DNA from: Crossaster papposus
Lineage: Eukaryota; Echinodermata; Asteroidea; Velatida; Solasteridae
Assembly (NCBI GenBank): GCA_037893245.1
Contig: JBAIAA010000523.1
Coordinates: 558,001-622,000 of the forward strand
DNA length: 64,000 nt
Reading direction: 5' to 3'
A program made the translations under genes and the position numbers. The notes under the pieces were generated by a model. It made no database searches, was not told the origin of the DNA, and was given only the letters and a program-made list of their open reading frames with translations. Of this stretch, positions 56,601-64,000 are shown piece after piece (positions within the stretch are counted from its first letter, which is position 1; each line of letters begins with the position of its first letter).

Positions 56601-59600
56601 TTTTTACCCTGGACCAGCTAATGTGGTTACGGTTTAATTCTTGCTTGGAATAATGGGATCGTTATGACCCCTTTGTGGTGATGTACCTACACTGGGTGGC
56701 GCCTGGTGTTCTTCTGGGTGCGTTCAAGCATGCGCCTTATTCGGCGGTGCGCTTTATCTGTTGACATTTGAATTTTGTTGGGTGATTTTAGGGACCTGCG
56801 CCTTAACCGCCGAGCGCCTTGTCCGCAGGAAATTACGGTAGATATTTTGGGGACTCAAGTGTACAGCAAGTCAAGTCATTTTGATGAGCCATTTGACTGA
56901 AATTGAGTCATTTGAGTCGAATCGGGTTGCCAAACATTGATTTGAGTCAAAATCTAATTGATTCATTGACTTGAGTCATTACAGCTCTGCTGTATGTACA
57001 GTATACATAATTCCAAGTCACATCAGCTTCAGTATAGAAATGTTCATAGCGAGCCACAGAAAAATGTCATGTGAGATTACATGACAACAAAATCTAATGT
57101 AAAAATCACTTGTATACATGTACATGTAACACGTTTCATCAGCACATGCACTGTATATTCACAATGAATGCGCCGTATTCCTGGTTGCATGAGGGTGCTG
57201 TAAGACGCCATTTTCTGGGTACCCAAGACAGGTAAAAATTGTTAAAACATTTAATGAAGTAGTTTAGTAACATTACTTTTATCTAAAAATGAAATATTGA
57301 AAAATGTAATTTTTTTTGGCTGTAAAAATATGTAAACTGACGTGAATCATCTTCTAATCACTTTTAATTATACCCCCAATAACGTTTGCACAGCGCCCTC
57401 AACGTTCAAAATACGGCGCATTACACATGTGTGTATATATATGTACACAGTCGTGAACCACATAATGACCGAGAATAGCCTACATGTATGTTCTTCCTTT
57501 ATTCCTGTACTGTAACCTAACCCGATTCACCTTTACCCGATTGACAGAGGACAAATTTTGACTAAGAAACCGTCGTCCAAGGATTCTTTGTCCCTATAAT
57601 ATAAAGTATCTTTGGTTTCCTTTTTTTTCTTAATCCATGGTCGTAATACAAGGTGAAGAGCACTTACCACGTACATGTACGTTTCACTCTCATAGAATAT
57701 TTATTAGTTATCTGTAGTTAACTTGACTGTGCAATCGGAAACCATACGAGATCGGCCCTAGCAACCATGCACTTCCTTTTGTTGCCTGCAAAATTCAACT
57801 GTTTTTTCGCTCAAAATTTATAGAAATGTTTACTTTCAAAAAATGTTTTTGTATTAGGCAATCCCTAAAAGTACATAAAGTGGTTGCTAAGGTGCCAACA
57901 AATGTTGATTTTTGGTCGCTCAATGTGTCATGTTTTTGCTTAAGATTTCTAGATATTGACAGTTTCCACAGGGCAATAAATTGCTGAACATAAAATCCCA
58001 CAGGGTAATCTTTTATAAACAATCAATTTTGTTTTGATAAAATTTTTAAAAGTCGACTATTGCTGGCGATAACTGAATAACTGTTTTTACGTTCTCATGA
58101 TTTTTTTTCAATATGTCTTTGACAAATACAAGGAATAAACTAAATAGTGATATAATAAAACGGGCTCCAAAATTAAATGGTATATAAAACGATAACATCT
58201 TTTTGAGTCGTATCATACAAATGTAGGTGTAAAATCTGTAGCCCTCATTACATGCAAATAAGCCCAGGGGTCGCACATGCGCAGTGTGGCTGGAACGTAC
58301 ATGTACGTGTAACATGTACAATTTGTCTTAGTTGCATACTACACTGATAAGAGGCATTAATAGCTGTAGAAAACCATGTATTCTGCCCTCTAAGAACTCT
58401 ACTTTGTATAGGTCTACAGCAGCAATAGATGACATGAGGGTGCTTTTAAGGCCCCATTTTGTGGGACCAACACTAGCAAAATGACATTTCTTGAAGTACA
58501 TGTAGTTTTGTCAATCCCAATTTTTGAGGATTTGGAGTATTTTTGGAGGACTGAGATGAATGTCGGTTCATTTTGGAGGATGGATTGTGTAGATTTTGTA
58601 TGCTGTACTCGGCATTGTCTACGTTCAGTCTAGTCTTCTTTGCAAGACGACCTAATTGCGGTATGCAGCGCGCATAGGCCGCTGATGGGCCCTCTAACAA
58701 ACGCTGTAGACCAATCCATGACCTAATATGCACGTGTGACGTTGCGTGCATAATTACGCGACTTAACAGAAGCTTGACCAATGAGTCAGCGATTATGCAT
58801 GTTACAATGTACGTCATGCGATTATGCACGCAACGTCACACTCACACGCACATGCAAATGCGACACAATTCCGCTTGGAATTGTTTAAGTGATTAGGGGA
58901 GATAGACAAAAAGACCTATTGGAAGGTCATGGCGTGGTCTAAGGCGTACGTTAGAGAGCGCCCGCATTGGCGGCCTACGTGCGCTGCATACCGCAATTAG
59001 GTCGTCTTGCAAACAAGCCTACATTTAGTCATGCATACACTATACACTGCAATTGAGCCCTGCATTATGCTCGATATCATCTGCACTGCCTCAATTCATT
59101 ACAGTGATAGGGGGAGGATTTGGGGGGATCGAGGCAATGGTCACCCCTCCAATGAACACCAACGTGAATTATACCATCAAACTGTATACCATCAAATACC
59201 GAGCAAACAGCCAACATGTACGTATGTATACATGCTGGGCTAAATGTCAGGCAACAACGTGCAACGCAAGCAGAACACTTTTCTAAACTACTACAATGTA
59301 CCGTTACATCAACAAACGGTGTACCATGCCAGTGACGGTGCACATGTAACACAAATGCTCAGATACAAAACCTAAAACTTGAGAGATCTCCTCTCACTAC
59401 ACTGTGACATGCATGGAGGATTAAAGGGGATGGCTAACTATGAGTGAATGGGTGGGTGGAGTGGATGATGAACACAAAGTGTTACCTGACTTATGCTTAG
59501 ATTTGGAGACATAATGATTAGCTGAGGTGCTCCCTTCCTTGCTAAAGATATCCAGGTTAAGACCATTGGCTGCGGTGTTGCAAGGAAGGTCAACGACCCC

Positions 59601-61669
59601 AAAAAAAACAACACACAAATTAGTAAAGTACTTCCCAACATAAACGGAAAGATATCCAGTCTAAGACTACCCATTCTGAGGTTACACCTTGAAAAATCAT
59701 GTACATTTTGTAGGTGTACACATGAACTGTGTTACCGTCTGGTCCAAACAATCCTTTCATACTAGCCTACATGTACAGTAGCTAGCTCCTGGGCGAGAAG
59801 GGTACCGGTACATGTAGTTTACTAGGAACTGGTCTATTGTTTGCAAGTGTTAACACTGGTAATCTATCCCATAAGATACCCACTTGTGGTTTTCATTCCT
59901 GATGCAAAACTTATACCCAGCAAGACATGAGACCTAGGAAATCCCCCCTTAGTAAACTTTCTAGACTATTGTTACCTAACGCACCTCCCCCCCCCCCTAA
60001 AAACCTACAAAAAATGTATTGAGAAACCACAACATTCTGCAAGCACAATGACCACCACAAGGGGGTGGAGGGGGGGGGGGGGGGGGGGGGGGGGAGGTGC
60101 GGATCCAGGGTAGGGGTATGGACCCCCACATATTTGGACTGTTGTTTTTGTTTTATATTACAGGTAGAGCAAAATAGCAGCATGGTGCTTTCTATAAATG
60201 ATTCCCAATAGATCAAAACGATAAAAATATATAAGAAAAATAGGCTCATAATGTCCCAAAATGCACCTCAGAGCTTCTACTGTAAAACAAATTCTGGGGG
60301 AGAGCCCCCACAACCCCCTCCCATGGCTAGGACCCCACATCCGCCCCTGGGGGGAGGGAAGTGGTGGTTCTCTCTGTCCCATTCTTGACATTCTGTGGCT
60401 ATTCCTTCATATTCGTGTAGTTATGAAAAACGTTGGCTATGAATACTCATTTTTCTCGTGTCCAGAAGAAAAACAGTTTCAAAACCAATTTTTGTATTTT
60501 TCTACAGATAATCCTAAGCCCATTTTCCCCTCTAAAGCTCTTTTTGAGACAGGGTAAAACGGACTTTGGACATATGCAAGTCTACAATTCGTAACCTCTT
60601 TGTGAATTCTGTTGACATCTTTTGTTCAGAGGTCCACAGTGAGTATGGAAGGTTCGTACAGTTTATTGTGCACAATTTCAAACAATGTTTTGTGTACAAT
60701 GTACATACATTGTACCAAAAATAAACTCGGACTGGGTAGTCAACAAAATATATAAAAATTAAAAAGAAGGTTAGTTTATAAGCAATGTATTACCAAACAA
60801 ATATTAACCAGTTCGCGCCAGAGGACGTATACATGCAAAGTTTCCCCCAGATTCAAAACAGATACGCGCAAGGCCGGAAATGTCTGTCAGCAGCGAGCAA
60901 GGCCATAAATGCATGGGTGTGCTTTCGGTATCATCAACCTGAACCCGCCTCGGCCCGGTGATATTAAAATAATCCTCGCGCGAACTGGTTAGACCAACCA
61001 ACAACTCAAAGCCACCATCCCAACAGAACATCAAGCAAACTTGGAGCACGAAACACCATGTTTATCAAAAGTTGGCTACCTATTTTTTATATAATTACCT
61101 TTTTTTACATTGTTTTTAAAAACATGCAAAGAAACAGTAATGATGTGGTTTACAATGTAGTTGCAGTGTCAGAATAGACCGATCCATTAGACCACACCCG
61201 AAAAGTTGATGACCAATCACAGTGCACAAGTTGCCGTCATTTTGTCCAGACAAAAATCCTTCAGTTTTTTGTTGATTTTAATTTGGTTTCACTTGCACAT
61301 GTACATGCCCCAATTCTTGTTTTAAGCCTGGTATTAATCATAGTCAAGGTTAAGTGGTGTTGTCATGGATATTGTAGACAGTTTGCTATAGCGGGCATGG
61401 CCTACTGGAGCACTACCTCTAGCAATGAACATTAAACAAACTGTGTTCATGGCACCAGTCTAGTTCCAATAGCGACTCGGTATTGTTTGTTAGATTTGTG
61501 CAGTAAAAAAATAATATCTCCAGCATGATTAAGTCCAAACTGGATAATTGGGTTTGACTGGAGTTGTTTCCACCTTCTGTAAAAACCCTGCTCTTGTTGT
61601 TAACTTACCATCCAATGGGTTAGTGAGACCGCTATTGATCCAGTCAAATTCAACTTTAGGGACCGCATC
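41313..61669 (-). CDS. AFTPH: Aftiphilin homologue, three C-terminal coding exons (5' end off window)
   Basis: Minus-strand exons 61669-61609, 59569-59486 and 41602-41313 join in frame (phases 0/1, 1/1, 1/stop) to encode about 144 residues. They start DAVPKVEFDWINSGLTNPLD, then NGLNLDIF, DPEILKLE, and end with LPSLSFMHAKVLMFP and a divergent tail. The FDWxxSGLTNPL core, an LNLDxF segment, DPELxxLE and the MHAKVLMFP terminus are hallmarks of aftiphilin. Aftiphilin is a clathrin- and AP-1-binding adaptor that works with p200 and gamma-synergin on TGN/endosomal vesicles. The gene reads into the window from the right; upstream exons are not present up to 64000. The last intron is about 17.9 kb and full of TEs. 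Identity rests on recognised motifs, not on a search. Confidence 0.82.
42537..42625 (+). repeat. 23 bp tandem repeat
   Basis: ACTATGCGCATAGCAACACA plus CGA is repeated nearly four times; each unit contains the palindrome TATGCGCATA. Confidence 0.9.
42818..42979. repeat. Hairpin repeat with ~75 bp arms
   Basis: 42818-42893 pairs with 42907-42979 around a CAACTTCGCCTC-type loop (TCCATGGAGCATTCTATTTT versus AAAATAGAATGCTCCATGGA). Outer sequence CTCACTCACAGATTCTGTG at 42428 pairs with AATCTGTGAGTGAGG at 42789, so the left part has its own fold. Confidence 0.85.
43380..45545 (+). CDS. LINE reverse transcriptase ORF (721 aa)
   Basis: Residues 1-210 match the linker that follows the endonuclease in CR1/Jockey/L2-type LINEs (DKHAPFITRRFKANLPKWL). 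The RT spans about 215-500: NNYRPISILPLVSKLIEKAI, NQSGFRPGYST, FIDLQKAFDTVNH, GIPQGSILGPLLFSLYIND (from residue 416) and the catalytic YADD at 447-450. The C-terminal part has LVLPHIDYCCMVWG and LQNRALRIVLK. No stop or frameshift interrupts it. The clade cannot be fixed without an alignment; a Jockey-superfamily (CR1/L2/Rex-like) origin is inferred. Confidence 0.92.
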   Translation: MLKKHSGTFRNFKHFDSHAFLNDLYGMNWSILDEMTDPDIAWNTWYNPFNSTCDKHAPFITRRFKANLPKWLEHRADIFQVMHERDIAKNKARRSKSKEDWDRAKMLRNKVTRFCRSAKIDFYQNHVHINQNNRKKLWAGIRDILPNQKNNDISGTFIVDNEDVTNPNIIANSFNDFYVNISNNLLANTPDDANHDPCSYLTHCSTSFSFSRISQDFVFREIARLVPGKCPGLDNIDGKLFKLAAPVVALSLTHIFYLFITTGNILQAWKMAKVIPIFKAGNRKMLNNYRPISILPLVSKLIEKAIHSQLLPYLSSNDLLSPNQSGFRPGYSTLAAVAHAHDNWLHHINNGNLIGSLFIDLQKAFDTVNHSILLQKLSFYGLSTSAIDWLSSYLSGRTQQICYKSKLSSVNPIMSGIPQGSILGPLLFSLYINDMPKCLDHCNIDMYADDTLIYYGDKNTNLIENKLNSDLCNLTKWLQANKLILNPKKTEVMLVGTAQKIKKSNPLEIAISGQIIQQVDSHKHFGVIIDSKLNFSEHVKKLCNKINSAFSLLARTRKFFNQPTAFSLYNALVLPHIDYCCMVWGAKPTCTLVSKIQKLQNRALRIVLKFPPFSPTNLIFSNLNTMTVAQRIHFQLGCQAFKAAIGVAPDYLCQRLIRIQPGDRPTTRAITQGNYVIPKPKCEFFKNSFSYRAAVYLNGVPPAARSGSYYSFRKLLKENKI
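43380..45947 (+). mobile_element. Non-LTR retrotransposon (LINE), 5'-truncated
   Basis: A 721-codon frame with a reverse transcriptase is followed by a ~400 bp 3' UTR ending in an A-rich AAATAAAAATAAAA tail at about 45925-45947. The endonuclease domain expected upstream of the RT is missing and an in-frame TGA precedes the ATG, so the copy is probably truncated. The 5' boundary is not defined by a target duplication. It lies in the aftiphilin intron, antisense to the gene. Confidence 0.85.
45950..46730. other. No gene seen
   Basis: No coding region or recognised repeat is visible apart from scattered ACATGTAC words. It belongs to the large aftiphilin intron. Confidence 0.4.
46733..47018 (+). 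repeat. 13 bp minisatellite (GGGATGGGGACTT)n
   Basis: About twenty head-to-tail units vary as TGTGATGGGGACT and TGGGATGGGGACT, becoming homogeneous toward 46860-47015. Because 13 is not a multiple of 3, all three forward frames give Gly/Asp/Trp-rich repeats; none is a gene. Confidence 0.95.
47019..48377. other. Intronic sequence without recognised features
   Basis: Short degenerate GGGAGGAAGCT-type text trails the minisatellite to about 47070. Several CCAGACCCAGCTAA and GGTTCTAACCAGA words recur at 47590-47700. No gene is seen. Confidence 0.4.
48378..48395 (-). other. Candidate 18 nt microexon of the aftiphilin gene
   Basis: On the minus strand the acceptor CACACTCTCCAACAG and donor AAAAG|GTACGT enclose 18 nt. 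In the phase-1 frame it would add six codons (GWFRRK when joined). It lies between the penultimate and last exons and keeps frame, but six residues cannot be recognised by homology. Confidence 0.22.
48691..48745 (+). repeat. 9 bp tandem repeat (ACATGCACA)n
   Basis: Six units of ACATGCACA in an otherwise unremarkable intron segment. Confidence 0.92.
48773..49075. repeat. GGGGCCAATTTCATAAA-type repeat
   Basis: The left terminus GGGGCCAATTTCATAAAG followed by GCTGAGCAC-type text resembles the element at 1857-2398. The right end is not clear. Confidence 0.45.
49080..50392. other. Intronic sequence, dispersed repeats only
   Basis: 49200-49500 contains TTTTGGAGGATTG reiterations and a segment (AGCACTGCCTCAACCCATTA) repeated in 59080-59160. 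50330-50395 holds a GGTCTCCACAGGG inverted pair related to 7610-7700. No gene is seen. Confidence 0.45.
50393..50773. pseudogene. Partial copy of aftiphilin last exon and 3' flank
   Basis: This repeats 41036-41421, including minus-strand codons for HPKVLMFPMRPLEGGTTAG and the same stop codon. Homology stops abruptly at the equivalent of LPSLSFMHAK, and no polypyrimidine-AG acceptor lies upstream. It is best read as a decayed duplicate inside the gene's own intron. A readthrough frame continues to 50964 but enters SINE sequence. Confidence 0.75.
50848..51003 (-). repeat. tRNA-derived SINE-like element, second copy
   Basis: The minus strand has GGGCAAGATAACTCAGTTG (A box), CCGGTCCTGTATTCCGG and GGTTCAAGTCTCGCCTTGCC (B box and acceptor end). 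The flanks AGGGCGCTAGTCAGAAGTCA and TATGTTGGCCGTCTCCCAAA are shared with 11040-11215. A short ACATGT insertion lies in the D arm. Confidence 0.65.
51779..52020 (+). mobile_element. 242 bp TTAACCAGTTCGCGCCGG MITE, intact copy
   Basis: Same length as the copy at 25121-25362, with three substitutions by my alignment. TTAA at both ends and perfect 18 bp terminal inverted repeats. Confidence 0.9.
52140..52496 (+). mobile_element. Expanded TTAACCAGTTTGCGCC MITE with internal tandem array
   Basis: The termini are TTAACCAGTTTGCGCCAG and GGCGCGAACTGGTTAA. The interior is lengthened to 357 bp by about five 29-30 bp units (GTCAGCAGCGAGCAAGGCCG plus CAAATGTCT) at 52250-52390. Confidence 0.85.
53037..56838. 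mobile_element. 3.8 kb TIR element with CCGTAATTTCCTGCGG ends
   Basis: CCGTAATTTCCTGCGG at the left is mirrored by CCGCAGGAAATTACGG at the right, with TA outside both. Left subterminal text (GACGCGTCTTATCCGAC) and right text (ACCCTGGACCAGCTAATG, GCGCCTTATTCGGCGGTGCG) recur in the shorter copy at 61941-63953. The interior contains GATGGCGGCCAT reiterations and ACCAAT-rich foldback sequence. No transposase is recognisable, so the superfamily is left open. Confidence 0.75.
54640..55905. repeat. ACCAAT/ATTGGT foldback inside the TIR element
   Basis: Reiterated AACCAATCTATTGGTTATTC units at 54651-54840 and ATTGGTTGGTGTT-type units at 55600-55905 form multiple internal palindromes. Between them 55226-55380 pairs with 55445-55585 (ATATCACGTGATTCGGGGCA versus TGCCCCGAATCACGTGATAT). 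Confidence 0.7.
56840..58639. other. Intronic sequence without recognised features
   Basis: AT-rich unique text with occasional GTACATGTAC words. No gene or bounded element is supported. Confidence 0.4.
58640..59012. mobile_element. TTTGCAAGACG-ended palindromic MITE, second copy
   Basis: TGCAAGACGACCTAATTGCG with GTATGCAGCGCGCA is mirrored by TGCGCTGCATACCGCAATTA with GGTCGTCTTGCA. It shares inner text (GCGCCCGCATTGGCGG, AATGCGACACAATTC) with 32909-33270. Confidence 0.78.
59486..59569 (-). CDS. AFTPH: Aftiphilin penultimate exon (84 nt)
   Basis: The acceptor is CTTGCAACACCGCAG and the donor CAG|GTAACA. It encodes NGLNLDIFSKEGSTSANHYV and a Lys/Ser-rich end. Length is a multiple of three with both boundaries in phase 1, so skipping it would keep the frame. 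Confidence 0.78.
60070..60094 (+). repeat. Poly-G homopolymer
   Basis: About 25 consecutive G residues. Homopolymers of C lie at 1591, 11840, 23177, 53261 and 62177, and any of these may be length-variable or assembly-sensitive. Confidence 0.9.
60430..60650 (+). repeat. Dispersed repeat, relative of 19490-19735
   Basis: ATACTCATTTTTCTCG, AAAGCTCTTTTTGAGACAGG, AAACGGACTTTGGACATATG and GTAACCTCTT match the other copy in order. Confidence 0.6.
60804..60992 (+). mobile_element. Shortened TTAACCAGTTCGCGCC MITE
   Basis: TTAACCAGTTCGCGCCAG at the left and GCGCGAACTGGTTAG at the right, with the last A mutated. It keeps CAGCAGCGAGCAAGGCC and ATGCATGGGTGTGCTTTCGG. It lies between two aftiphilin exons. 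Confidence 0.8.
61609..61669 (-). CDS. AFTPH: Aftiphilin exon with FDWxxSGLTNPL clathrin-binding region
   Basis: The acceptor is CCCTCATTTCAG and the donor GATG|GTAAGT. It encodes DAVPKVEFDWINSGLTNPLD, the most conserved part of the aftiphilin clathrin-binding family. Confidence 0.87.
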
Positions 61670-61940
61670 CTGAAATGAGGGGATGTGAGAAATCAGACAA
61701 TCATCAACAGTTTTGTGTTCATAGGAACCACAAAAAATGCTATAAGTCAGAGTGTTATTCTTACAGTCAAGTAAAGTTTTTCTGGTTTTTTTAAATGTTT
61801 ACAAATGGTGTATACTACCGGTACCTTTAGGATTCTAAAACTTCAACAAAACTGTTATCGTAGGACCGATATAACGAAAAGCTAAGATGCATTATTTTGT
61901 GTATTGTCTAGAAATCAGTGTACATACACCTGTACATGTA

Positions 61941-63953
61941 CCGTAATTTCCTGCGGTAAAGACGCGTCTTATCCGACTTTCTAGACCACAAAAACATCGC
62001 TGCGCCTTATCTTTAGGTGCGCCGTATCTGGTGTCGCTTGAGTTCAAAGTGACGGTCTTTGTGTGAAGAATTCTTTCAACGCCGCAATCTTACTCAATAA
62101 TGCGGTCAACCAATTAGCTCAACTCTCCGGACATTGTGACCGTGTTTCCATTCCAACAATGCCGCGATGTGTTGATCCCCCCCCCCCCCCCCCCCAACGA
62201 CCATGCTTTCATTCCAACAATATGCTTGGGCGATACCACCTTATAATCGAGAATCGCAATACCAGTTCTTACGATATTGTGTCGATGCATTTCCTAAAAA
62301 TAGGAAATGGTCCAAAATCGCCCCCGTAATATTTGCCGCACTCTCTGAACCTAGTAGTAGTAGTAGCGCCACTGCAAAGCGGCCGCGCCGGCATGCAGAC
62401 CGGAGATCCAGGGCGCGCGGTAACATGTGCACGCGATTTTACGCAACGACACACAGCCTGACATTGTACATCTACATTACATACTAGATTTAGCACTCAG
62501 CAGCGCGCACTGCATGACGCGTACAACAGCGATAAAAAGCTGGCCTGTACTATGTGGCCGTTTTCTAAACGTTTTTTTTGTCTACGTTCCGGCTTCATGC
62601 AATTCACCATCCGAACTACACAGCGCGGAGCATTCACAACGACTAGAAAAAAGACTAGGGGGTGTCGCAATTGAGCAATTAGGGATACCCCTCTCTGGGC
62701 ACGTCACGCACACGATCGCTACATGTGCTATGTACATGTATGCATGCAGTTTATACTGCAGTGTATGTAAACCTCGTGCGATATTGTGACTGTACTGGTT
62801 TGAAGTTTTCATACATTGTTTGCGTGCCAGATAAACTCAAGTACTCAGCAAATTGTATCCTTTTGTTAATTAATAAAAAAGTAGCCCCCAAAATGGAAAA
62901 AAAGTAGCCCCCAAAATGGAAAAAAAGTAGCAGGCCTCGAAATAGTACTAGCCCGGCGTACAAAGTCTAGCGAAAACTGCTCCGGGCTACCCAGACCCAC
63001 TTCCTTGGTTGCCCGGTGGGCTAGTGAAAAATTCAGTAACCTACCTGTAATGTTTAGATCAAAATACATGTTAAAATTGTATTGTTTTGTTGTGTATTAA
63101 ATAAATATCGGATCAAAATAAGTATAAACTGTCTTTTGTTTGTGTTTTTCGGCATGATTATCGATAGCCTGGGAGCGCTCGATCCACGCGTGCATGCAGT
63201 GCATTGCGATCTCACGAATAGAGTAGACTGGTGGGCTTCAGTGAGATTAGTATAGTATAAACTACGGCGCAGGGTACCACACATATGTGCACTATTCTCT
63301 TTCACATCATTCAGCCTTTCTTACCATAACGGCCCACTGCGTAGCTGTATAGTACATGAGCGTGCTGCCGTGTCACTAGTAGTAGCGCCTGATAAAGAGT
63401 CTGTTCAGAACAGCGCCCTCTGTGTACATTACTACGGATGTACATGTACATTATTGTACGTACCGCGCCGGTACGTGCACGTGCCCGCGCCGAACGAATA
63501 GTTTTGTGCATTGTACATACGGGCTAGCGAAAATGTAAACGGGCTAGTAAAATCTGCAGTTTGCTAGCCCGGTGGGCTATCCAGGAAAAAAAGTTAGCGC
63601 AAGGCCTGAGTAGCCCCCGAAATGGAAAAAAAGTAGCCCCCGAAATGGAAAAAAAGTAGCCCCTGAAAGTTAAAAAAGTAGCCCCTGAAAGTTTCAAAAA
63701 ATATTTTTACCCTGGACCAGCTAATGGGGTTACGGTTTAATTCTTGCTTGGAATAGTGGGATCATTCTAAGGCAACAAAATGACCCATTTGTGACGATGT
63801 ACAATGTACCTACACCGGGTGGCGCCTAGTGTTCTTCTGGGTGCGTTGAAGCATGCGCCTTATTCGTCGGGGCGCTTTATCTGTTGACGTTTGAATTTTT
63901 GGGGGTGATTTTAGGGACATGCGCTTAACCGCCGAGTTCGCAGGAAATTACGG
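61941..63953. mobile_element. 2.0 kb relative of the CCGTAATTTCCTGCGG element
   Basis: Both termini and about 700 bp of the left side (61941-62790 matching 53037-53890) plus the right side (63690-63953 matching 56590-56838) are shared with the 3.8 kb copy. The middle is deleted and replaced by AAAGTAGCCCCC reiterations and a nested insertion. TA flanks both ends. Confidence 0.78.
62931..63608. mobile_element. 678 bp CAGGCCT-ended element nested in the TIR element
   Basis: It begins CAGGCCTCG and ends GCAAGGCCTG, with GCTAGCCCGGTGGGCTA-type inverted text inside. AGTAG lies outside both ends (62926-62930, 63609-63613), interrupting the host's AAAAGTAGCCCCC reiteration. Confidence 0.75.
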
Positions 63954-64000
63954 TAGATAGATTCTCTCCAAGGTTTCCTTGATTTTTTGTACTAAATTTG

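Noticed and set aside
62203-62487. Frames common to the two CCGTAATTTCCTGCGG elements (also 53220-53483)
   Set aside because: They are short, lack domains, and are interrupted differently in the two copies. They do not resemble a transposase.

Overview
This is an intron-rich animal genomic window with no bacterial features. It holds two recognisable protein-coding genes and one retrotransposon ORF inside a dense layer of repeats. The likely source is an echinoderm, perhaps a sea star. That is inference from the sulfatase type, from a foldback element built like the TU elements known from sea urchins, and from many short TIR elements; no species marker is present.

Layout: 1-22.2 kb is gene-poor. 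It is full of the palindromic words TACATGTA and ACCGGT and of MITE-type elements. It also carries a 3.2 kb foldback element (12386-15584) with a hAT-type insertion, a 141 bp near-perfect hairpin (17546-17686), C-rich tracts (18.8-20.1 kb) and a complete but non-autonomous LTR retrotransposon (20139-21888). From 22286 to 34455 (+) lies a complete seven-exon secreted sulfatase of 517 residues with an intact active site; its introns hold at least nine TE copies. From 34.5 to 41.3 kb I see repeats and one frameshifted coding-like stretch.

From 41313 to 61669 (-) lie the last three coding exons I could find of an aftiphilin (AFTPH) homologue, whose 5' part is beyond the right edge. The 17.9 kb intron before its terminal exon contains a LINE with an open 721-codon reverse transcriptase ORF (43380-45545), a minisatellite, two TTAA-bounded MITEs, a 3.8 kb TIR element and a partial copy of the gene's own last exon. 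A shorter relative of the TIR element, itself carrying an insertion, fills the right end (61941-63953).

The two genes have no obvious functional link: one is a lumenal or secreted sulfate-ester hydrolase, the other a clathrin/AP-1 trafficking adaptor. Much of the novelty is in the mobile elements: several families can be delimited exactly from target-site duplications, including one nested case where an empty site of the host repeat is present in the same window.
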